A stretch of 12,144 nt of DNA, taken from assembly GCA_947478985.1 (NCBI GenBank), contig CANJYC010000034.1, forward strand, positions 1 through 12,144. The letters are read 5' to 3'. Origin of the DNA: Acidobacteriota bacterium. Its GTDB lineage: Bacteria > Acidobacteriota > Vicinamibacteria > Vicinamibacterales > UBA2999. The translations under genes and the position numbers were made by a program. This document shows, piece after piece, positions 6,834-12,144 of the stretch (its first letter is position 1; every line of letters starts with the position of its first letter). The notes under the pieces are model-generated. The model did not search any database. It had not been told where the DNA came from and was given only the letters and a program-made list of their open reading frames with translations.

Positions 6834-8324
6834 CTACACGAACTTGATGCGGCGGCACGCGAAGATCGCCATCCGTAACAGCAGGACGCCATGTTTCCAT
6901 CGCTGGATCTGCGTGGTCCCGTACGTGCGATCGCGATATCGAATGGGCAGATCCACGATCTTCAGCCCCTGCTTGGCCGCGCCGAACAGCAGGTCGAAAT
7001 CGCCAAAGGGATCGACCTCGCCGAAATAGTGGCGATGTGCCGCGATCCGCTCGTAGTCGCTCTTCCAGAGGACCTTGGTGCCGCAGAGCGTGTCCTTGAT
7101 CGGCTGACCGAGGAGCCAGGAAAACGCCAGGCTGAAGAACTTGTTCGCGATCAGGTTCGCCAACCGCATCGCCTCCTGTTCCATCGGATAGACCAGGCGA
7201 ACGCCGTTGATGAAGTCACCCTTGCCCGAGACCAGCGCGTCGTAGAAACGCGGCAGGTCCTCTGGCGGCACGGTCAGATCCGCGTCAAGGATCATCAGGA
7301 CATCGCCAGTGGCGCGGGCGAAGCCGAGTCGGACCGCATCGCCCTTGCCCACCCCCGCCTGCCGGGCCAGAGTACAGCGGCGCTGCGGCGCTCGAGCGAT
7401 CTCCTGCTCGATCGTGGCATAGGTCCCGTCCGACGAATGCCCTTCGACGAACACGACCTCGGTCCCCCCGCCCATCTCCGGCATCCGCGACAGCAGGGAG
7501 GCAATGTTGCCGGCCTCGTTCCGCGCCGGCACGACCACGCTGACCGTCGGCTTCGCCGCCCTCGCGTCGTCTCTCGGTTTGGGCCTCGCCATGATGAAGC
7601 TGGAGAGCGCCAGCATCTTGAACGGCCAGAGCTTGACCAGCACCTTGTTGAGGAAAGGGGCCACCAGGGGAATGTCGAGCGGCAGCAGGACCTCCTCCCA
7701 CATTCTGACCGGCTCGAAGTCGGTCAGGGTCAGCATGTTGACCAGGTCCGCTCGCGTGAGCCAGTTCTGGAGCAGTCGTGGCCGGCTGAGCCCCAGCGCC
7801 TGCGTCGCCAGCAGGACCGGTTCCCACAGTCGGTTGTAGCAGTTGATGACAATCCGCGACTGTGGCGTGCACAACCGCTGAAGATTCGCGAGCACCCTCT
7901 GTACGTCCCAGAGGTCGCCAACCAGATCGGAGAGGATGATGACGTCGAAGGGGCCATCGAGGCTGCTCAGATCGTCCACGTCGAGCGTGGCAAATGTCAG
8001 GTGAGGATGTGCCCGTCCGGCGTGCGCGATCATCTCTCCGGAGAAATCCACGCCAACCCCGACCGACGGCTTCAGGGCCGCGAGGAGGTCGCCGTTCCCA
8101 CAGCCCAGTTCGAGGATGCGCTTTCCGGGGGGGACGACGAATCGGAAGATGTCCTCGAGACGCCGATGATAGGCGCCGCCGAGACCCGCCCAGCGCTGGA
8201 AGCGGATCGCCACCCGATCCCAGTGCGCGATTCTGCTCATGCGTACGGAGCTGTCGGCAGGATGCCTGGCGCTGCCACCGCCATCTGAATCAGACGCGCT
8301 GGGCGTAGCTGTGCTGGAATTCAT
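6834..8324 (-). CDS. Bifunctional SAM-dependent methyltransferase / family 2 glycosyltransferase
   Basis: The product is 496 residues with two fused domains. Residues about 30-250 form a class I methyltransferase: HWDRVAIRF (34-42), SAM-binding motif I LELGCGNG (71-78), the acidic residue in GVDFS (91-95), and DVIILSD (127-133). Residues about 258-496 form a GT-A family 2 glycosyltransferase like dolichyl- or undecaprenyl-phosphate mannose/glucose synthases: VSVVVPARNEAGNI (261-274), VGKGDAVRLGF (325-335), metal-binding DAD (347-349), DTLCGTK (411-417) and DPFGDFDLL (438-446). No membrane anchor follows, so it is probably cytoplasmic or peripheral. Fused proteins of this layout are known in bacteria. 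A lipid-linked sugar product would feed the neighbouring GT-C proteins. The first 28 residues are low-complexity Ser/Gly; a start at ATG 8240 would skip them, and neither start has a clear ribosome site. Confidence 0.9.
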   Translation of the reverse strand: MNSSTATPSASDSDGGGSARHPADSSVRMSRIAHWDRVAIRFQRWAGLGGAYHRRLEDIFRFVVPPGKRILELGCGNGDLLAALKPSVGVGVDFSGEMIAHAGRAHPHLTFATLDVDDLSSLDGPFDVIILSDLVGDLWDVQRVLANLQRLCTPQSRIVINCYNRLWEPVLLATQALGLSRPRLLQNWLTRADLVNMLTLTDFEPVRMWEEVLLPLDIPLVAPFLNKVLVKLWPFKMLALSSFIMARPKPRDDARAAKPTVSVVVPARNEAGNIASLLSRMPEMGGGTEVVFVEGHSSDGTYATIEQEIARAPQRRCTLARQAGVGKGDAVRLGFARATGDVLMILDADLTVPPEDLPRFYDALVSGKGDFINGVRLVYPMEQEAMRLANLIANKFFSLAFSWLLGQPIKDTLCGTKVLWKSDYERIAAHRHYFGEVDPFGDFDLLFGAAKQGLKIVDLPIRYRDRTYGTTQIQRWKHGVLLLRMAIFACRRIKFV

Positions 8325-8371
8325 TCTCGCTGGTATGAAACATACGACTGACCATCTGGCGGGTCAGGGGA

Positions 8372-10189
8372 TCAAGGCCCGGCGGGCGGCAGAGTCATCG
8401 TCGGTCCTCGCTCCCACGCGTCCTCGGGTACGAATCCCGCTGCGCTCCAGTCGAACCGCCAGCCGGCCGTCAACACGCGCACGGGTGGCAGCGGTTCGCC
8501 AAACCGGGCCTGGTAGTTCGAAGCGACCAGGCGCAGGCGCGACCGCAGATCGTCACCGATGTCCTCGCCGCCGGAAAGCGCGACAGCCGCCTCCGCGAAC
8601 GCGCGATTCTCGTCGACCTGTACAAGGCGGGAGGCGAATCCGTCAATACGGGTGGCCGTGTCCGGCTCGAACCGGATGGCCGGCGCCTTCGGGTAGTGCT
8701 CCTTGAACATGGCCTCGGCGAACTCTTCCTTGGACTCCCAGTTCACATCGGCGTTCATCTGGTAGCTCGACACGTACGGTGGCCGCTCCATCGCCAGGAA
8801 CGACACCACGCACTGCTGAAGGAGCACGATCACCAGGACAGTCGAGGCCAGCACGGTGATGTCCGTACCCGCTGGTGCCGTCGCGATATTCAATGCCGGC
8901 CCGGCAGGAGGCGCCGTGGGACTTTCGGTGCGGGCCGGCAGGCGATTCCGAACCCACGTCACGGCTGGTTCCCACGGAAGGAACGCGGTGAGCAGCGCCC
9001 ACCACCCGGGCCACCACTGACCCTGCAGGAACCAGAACCCCGCATGCAATCCCGCAGCGGCCAGGCCGGCGACGAGCACCACCACTGGCCTGAACCAGAT
9101 CGCCGCGACGATGACCAGGCTTTCGACGAGCAGCGTTCCGACAGACACGATGCGCGACAGGGACTCACTGCTGGCGACCGTTCTCCAGATTTCGCCTGGG
9201 GCGCCCGACCCGCCTATCACGATGTTGTCTGCGATGATGAAGTATCGAGCGGCCGCCCCGGTGATCCACTTCATGCCGCTCTGGTCGACCTTGGCAAATG
9301 CTGCGGATGCGTAGGCTACGCCGACCATCATGACGGGCAACCACAGGCCCAGGCCGTAGCGTCGAGACGGCACGTCAGGCGTCAGTCGCCACCCGGCCCG
9401 TCGCCGCACCTCCTGATCAACGCTGAAGCCGGCATCCCACGGGACGAAGCAGAGGAGGAATAACGTTCGGATCGGCAACGCGAGGTCCTGGCTGCCAAGT
9501 TGATCCGGGAAGACGATCGCAAACGACACAATGAAGCCGAAGAGGCTCAGACGCGCGGCGGCGCCGACCGCGAACACGCCAAGGAACGACAACGCCGCAA
9601 GGCGCATGGTCGACGCGAGGGGTGGTGCTTCTGGAGGGAGCGCCGGGAGAATTAACGGCAAGAGCGCGAACGCAAGGACAACGCGGAAGACGCCGAGGGT
9701 CGCCGGGCGAGCCACCGGAATCCGGCTTGCCAGCCAGCGGCGGCCTTCGGAGCGTGAGAGCAATGCGATGAGGAAGGCGCCGACAGACAGCGGTAAGAGT
9801 CCCAACGGCCGCAAGAGCGCCGAGACCGTGGTGCCGAAGCGGAGATCGATCCACCGCGCCATGGTGGTCGTCTGGTATTCCGTGGGCGCAAGCGTGGCGT
9901 GGTCGAGGAATCGCACGCTCTGAACGCCGGGAGTCGCGAAGAGAGCGGCCACGTTTTCGCGGGAAACATCGGTGAGCAGATAGAGCCACACCCCGGGGTC
10001 GTCTTGGCGAATGGGCGTGAGCGACCGTCGCTGCTCTACGTAGTTCCGACTCCGGGCAGGGACATCGTTGCCCCAGTGGACGTTGACCTGCAGATACGAC
10101 TTGGGAGCGACCGCCAGGACGACGCCGAGGGCGCCGATAAGAACGGTCGCCACGAGCGCCGACACGCACGCATGACGCACTGCAAGCAT
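8372..10189 (-). CDS. HTTM (vitamin K-dependent gamma-carboxylase-like) membrane protein
   Basis: The product is 605 residues. Segment order: membrane anchor (about 9-28), an external region (about 30-115), a multi-spanning region (about 120-410) and, after a Pro-rich linker (418-440), one more helix (about 444-465) with a soluble tail of 140 residues. The core resembles the HTTM domain: a short loop with LPIRTLFLLCFVPWDAG (238-254), then YASAAFAKVDQSGMKWITG (293-311). By eye this lines up with the human gamma-carboxylase segment holding the catalytic base Lys218, which would be Lys300 here. In most bacteria HTTM proteins have no known substrate. It lies between a GT-C-like gene (43 nt upstream) and the methyltransferase/GT2 gene (47 nt downstream). 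No Shine-Dalgarno site is seen; TAACAT (10199-10204) lies 9 nt before the ATG. Domain assignment is moderately sure; carboxylase chemistry is not shown. Confidence 0.72.
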   Translation of the reverse strand: MLAVRHACVSALVATVLIGALGVVLAVAPKSYLQVNVHWGNDVPARSRNYVEQRRSLTPIRQDDPGVWLYLLTDVSRENVAALFATPGVQSVRFLDHATLAPTEYQTTTMARWIDLRFGTTVSALLRPLGLLPLSVGAFLIALLSRSEGRRWLASRIPVARPATLGVFRVVLAFALLPLILPALPPEAPPLASTMRLAALSFLGVFAVGAAARLSLFGFIVSFAIVFPDQLGSQDLALPIRTLFLLCFVPWDAGFSVDQEVRRRAGWRLTPDVPSRRYGLGLWLPVMMVGVAYASAAFAKVDQSGMKWITGAAARYFIIADNIVIGGSGAPGEIWRTVASSESLSRIVSVGTLLVESLVIVAAIWFRPVVVLVAGLAAAGLHAGFWFLQGQWWPGWWALLTAFLPWEPAVTWVRNRLPARTESPTAPPAGPALNIATAPAGTDITVLASTVLVIVLLQQCVVSFLAMERPPYVSSYQMNADVNWESKEEFAEAMFKEHYPKAPAIRFEPDTATRIDGFASRLVQVDENRAFAEAAVALSGGEDIGDDLRSRLRLVASNYQARFGEPLPPVRVLTAGWRFDWSAAGFVPEDAWERGPTMTLPPAGP

Positions 10190-10232
10190 CCGGGGCGTAT
10201 GTTAGCAGCAGGCAGATGTTTTTACCGCGTCA

Positions 10233-11633
10233 TCAAACAGCCGACGGGACAACCCCGCGGACGCGCCGCCAGGCGTAGTGCAATTGCGACGCGATGAAGA
10301 CGAAGTAGACCGGCTCGAGGAAGAACTTGAACCGCGCGTTCTCACCCTTTTCGAACATCACCGAGACGAACACCACGTACAACGCCGGCAGGACAAGCCC
10401 GAGCGTGGAGGGAAACGACGCGCGGCCGAATCCTCGCGTCACGGCAATGCCCGCGGCGATGCCCAACAGCACGACGAGCAGCGGCCCTGAAAAGATCCTG
10501 TCGTACCACCCTCGCCACGGCAGGCGATCGACGATGACGTGCTTGGTGTATTGGCTCGACGGATCGAGGTAGTACCCCAGATTTTCGGAGTAGGACTCCA
10601 GTAGGTCACGTATCGGGAAGGTCCGCACGTACCGCGCGTAATCATTTGTCAGGCGGGCGTTGAACTCGAGATAGTGAAAGTTGTTGAAGTTCACCGATCC
10701 GTCGATCTTGCGCTGCCGGGTCAGCACTGACGGCAGCGGGCGGGGCGGGGCGGGATCCAGATCGATGCCGTACAGGCCTCCGCGCGGTGAGGGGGGGAAG
10801 TCCATGTCAGCCGAACGAACCAGATTGATGCCCATCAATGACGATGAGCTGAGGACGCCGAACTGCGTGTACTGCTTGAACGTGTACAGTCCGTACACGC
10901 TTCCGGCAATGGCCACAAACCACGCGACCCGTCGCCACGGCACTCGCAGCAGAGACAGGGACAAGCCGAGCACGACGACCACCGGCCATTGAAACGCCGA
11001 CCTGAAGAGGAAGAGCAGCACGACTGCCGCGGTTACCGCCGCGATCGAACCGCGCCCCTGACCGATGCACCACAGGCTGTAATACATCCAGAGGACCAGC
11101 ACCGCGGTCACGATTGTCGTGTCCAGCAACGTCGCGAAGAAGATCATGGCGGGATGCAGCAGGAGCAGGAGCGAGGCGATCAGGGCGAACGTGCGCGCCT
11201 GCGTCAGTTGGTCAAGCCAGAGGAAGACCAGTACTCCGCCACAGGCGTACGCGATAGCCCAGAGGACGTAGAGCGACAAGTCCACCCGTCTGAGGGCGCT
11301 CTGAATCTCCAAGGTCGGCCAGACGTGCACGAGCAAGGCCCGGAGTGAGTCAAGGCCCGGTGGCTGGATGTGAAGATTGAAGAGGCTCTCGAGCGGCGCG
11401 TCACGGAGATCCGCAATCGAGACCGTCTGCATCATGGTCTCTGACGACCACTCCTGGAAACGATAGCCGTCGATCGCATAGGGCTGCGCCGCCCGCTGCA
11501 GGGCGAATTGCAGCAGAAGAGCCACCGTGAACACGGCGATGCCGGCATAACGACGCCTGCCGCCGAGCAGACCCCTCACTAGACCCACCCCCACTGTCAC
11601 CGGACGATCAGGAACAGTGCGGACGATGGCCAT
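10233..11633 (-). CDS. GT-C-like polytopic membrane protein (putative glycosyltransferase)
   Basis: From the ATG at 11633 the product is 466 residues, with about ten membrane segments and one large external loop (about 250-380 in this numbering). HIQPPGLDSL (88-97) matches the QPPG/KPPL-type motif after the first external loop of PMT/ArnT-like GT-C proteins. Near the end, EKGENARFKFFLEP (428-441) matches the GE-Arg-phenylalanine pattern these proteins often carry before the last helix. The start is uncertain. The frame is open to a TTG at 11657 with AGGA 5 nt upstream, but both this TTG and the ATG overlap a decayed transposase remnant (11608-11697). Conserved sequence begins only near RRRYAGIAVF, so a GTG at 11579 may be the ancestral start. 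It heads the five-gene minus-strand cluster; the next gene follows after 43 nt. A Pro-rich loop (DPAPPRPLP) is encoded by a G-rich repeat at 10738-10754. Confidence 0.78.
   Translation of the reverse strand: MAIVRTVPDRPVTVGVGLVRGLLGGRRRYAGIAVFTVALLLQFALQRAAQPYAIDGYRFQEWSSETMMQTVSIADLRDAPLESLFNLHIQPPGLDSLRALLVHVWPTLEIQSALRRVDLSLYVLWAIAYACGGVLVFLWLDQLTQARTFALIASLLLLLHPAMIFFATLLDTTIVTAVLVLWMYYSLWCIGQGRGSIAAVTAAVVLLFLFRSAFQWPVVVVLGLSLSLLRVPWRRVAWFVAIAGSVYGLYTFKQYTQFGVLSSSSLMGINLVRSADMDFPPSPRGGLYGIDLDPAPPRPLPSVLTRQRKIDGSVNFNNFHYLEFNARLTNDYARYVRTFPIRDLLESYSENLGYYLDPSSQYTKHVIVDRLPWRGWYDRIFSGPLLVVLLGIAAGIAVTRGFGRASFPSTLGLVLPALYVVFVSVMFEKGENARFKFFLEPVYFVFIASQLHYAWRRVRGVVPSAV
10738..10754 (+). other. 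G-quadruplex-forming motif inside a coding region
   Basis: The plus strand carries four G runs of 3, 4, 4 and 3, separated by single C bases. Single-nucleotide loops are the most stable arrangement for intrastrand quadruplexes. It lies on the template strand of the GT-C-like gene and encodes a Pro-rich loop of the protein. It may simply reflect Pro/Ala/Arg codons in a GC-rich genome. Confidence 0.5.
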
Positions 11634-11697
11634 TGCAATCGTGCCGCCACTCTTCAATGAGGTCCTGGGTGTGGGCGATCGATTCGAAGCTGTACAT
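11608..11697 (-). pseudogene. IS3-family transposase (ORF B, integrase core) C-terminal remnant
   Basis: One minus-strand frame from ATG 11697 to TGA 11608 gives 29 residues that match the extreme C-terminal integrase (rve_3) signature of IS3-family transposases: FESIAHTQDLIEEWRHD, then CN, then GHRPHCS. The family pattern is F-x-S-L-x-x-A-x-x-x-I-E-x-W-R-x-D-Y-N-x-x-R-P-H-S-S-L-G. The usual Tyr of YN is Cys here, the SSLG is broken (CS then stop), and the rest of the enzyme is missing, so this is decayed. The 5' extent is unclear; in-frame sequence upstream shows no convincing match. It overlaps the annotated 5' end of the adjacent GT-C-like gene in another frame. A sequence at 11580-11599 resembles an IS3-type terminal repeat (TAGACCC-ACCCCCACTGTCA), but no partner end was found. 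Confidence 0.6.
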
Positions 11698-11805
11698 GTT
11701 GGCTGGGAGGCAGGGACGATCTCCGCAACTGGTTGCTGACAGCGGCGTGATCTCCCGCCTGACTCCTGAACACTGTCCGAAATAGATACAAACTTCGAAC
11801 AGACC

Positions 11806-12126
11806 TCAGGCGACCAGCACCCGCGCCCGACCCGCCGTTCGCGCGCGCGGCTTCACGACGATCTCCACGTCGCTGCCGAGCAGGACCAGTAACCGAACGA
11901 GCCGATCGAGTGAGAACCCGGCGAGACGGCCTCGGACCAACGCCGACACCTTCGGCTGATCGATGTTCAGCAATTCAGCTGCCGCGGCCTGCGTCAATCG
12001 GCGCTTAGCGATCACCTCGGCGATCTTGCGGGCGAGTTCCGCCTTCGCGAGCGCTTCCGCCGGCCGCGGGTGCCCAAGATCCTCGAACACGTTGCCGCTC
12101 CCGACGATGTAGTCCTTCCGCGCCAT
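11806..12126 (-). CDS. XRE/HTH_37 antitoxin (HigA-like, type II toxin-antitoxin)
   Basis: The product is 106 residues. It matches the small XRE-type family COG5606/HTH_37: GSGNVFEDLGHP (9-20), LAKAELARKIAEVI (26-39), a helix-turn-helix at about 41-66 (KRRLTQAAAAELLNIDQPKVSALVRG, quoted as KRRLTQ to ALVRG), then GFSLDRLVRLL (70-80) and DVEIVVKP (86-93). Such proteins neutralise a RelE/HigB-like mRNA interferase (Gp49-like, COG4679) and repress their own operon by DNA binding. In this subfamily the toxin gene usually comes first, which here would place it past the right edge. The ATG at 12126 has a strong ribosome site, AAGGAG, 7 nt upstream (12134-12139). The C-terminal tail ARTAGRARVLVA is basic and not conserved in my recollection. 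It is separate from the glycan cluster, with 148 nt and an IS remnant between. Confidence 0.88.
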   Translation of the reverse strand: MARKDYIVGSGNVFEDLGHPRPAEALAKAELARKIAEVIAKRRLTQAAAAELLNIDQPKVSALVRGRLAGFSLDRLVRLLVLLGSDVEIVVKPRARTAGRARVLVA

Positions 12127-12144
12127 CGGTCTACTCCTTCTTCC

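Noticed and set aside
6797..6892. Upstream start of the second GT-C-like gene at 6892
   Set aside because: It would overlap the preceding gene by 59 nt and add a Ser/Cys-rich stretch. The ATG at 6796 has a GGAG site and fits the neighbouring spacers.
6891..8288. 465-codon plus-strand ORF opposite the methyltransferase/GT2 gene
   Set aside because: It is fully antisense to a gene with clear motifs. The translation is rich in Arg, Gln, Asp and His with no recognisable domain, as expected of a mirror frame in GC-rich DNA.
11698..11805. Promoter for the glycosyltransferase cluster or a terminator after the antitoxin
   Set aside because: The only AT-rich patch (11775-11800) has no hexamers near consensus at the right spacing, and short inverted repeats such as GCAACCAGTTGC lack a following T-run.
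1..12144. CRISPR array, tRNA, rRNA, riboswitch or prophage genes
   Set aside because: No direct-repeat/spacer pattern, cloverleaf or phage gene was seen on reading either strand; an automated scan was not possible.

Overview
The window is GC-rich bacterial DNA. Apart from a gene tail at the left edge, every gene lies on the minus strand. The DUF5916 outer-membrane protein, the high GC, the fused methyltransferase/glycosyltransferase and the mixture of weak and clear Shine-Dalgarno sites best fit Acidobacteriota, perhaps Vicinamibacteria. This is an inference from gene content; no rRNA or other marker gene is present.

Layout in transcription order, right to left. (1) 11806-12126: an XRE/HTH_37 antitoxin of the HigA kind; its toxin partner would lie just beyond the right edge. 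(2) 11608-11697: a short, decayed C-terminal remnant of an IS3-family transposase. It runs into the 5' end of the next gene. (3) 10233-4988 and on to 3391: five closely spaced genes with spacers of only 37-52 nt. They encode a GT-C-like polytopic membrane protein, an HTTM (vitamin-K gamma-carboxylase-like) membrane protein, a fused SAM methyltransferase/family 2 glycosyltransferase, a second GT-C-like membrane protein and a DUF2079 membrane protein. (4) 2585-3349: a ModA-like periplasmic binding protein with no transporter genes beside it. (5) 182-2467: a DUF5916 outer-membrane protein with a CBM9-like N-terminal domain. (6) 1-159 on the plus strand: the tail of a membrane protein, converging on the DUF5916 gene across a short GC-rich hairpin.

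The core reads as a surface-glycan or lipid-glycosylation locus. The cytoplasmic GT2 domain (DPM1-like) would make or extend a polyprenyl-phosphate sugar. Up to three multi-spanning GT-C-type proteins could use such a lipid-linked donor on the outer face of the membrane. The HTTM protein and the methyltransferase domain would modify the product or a carrier. No substrate can be read from sequence. This grouping is the best candidate here for an undescribed system, but each family is individually known, and the pathway is a hypothesis.

The largest gene-free stretch is 148 nt (11658-11805). No tRNA, rRNA, CRISPR array, origin or intact mobile element was seen.
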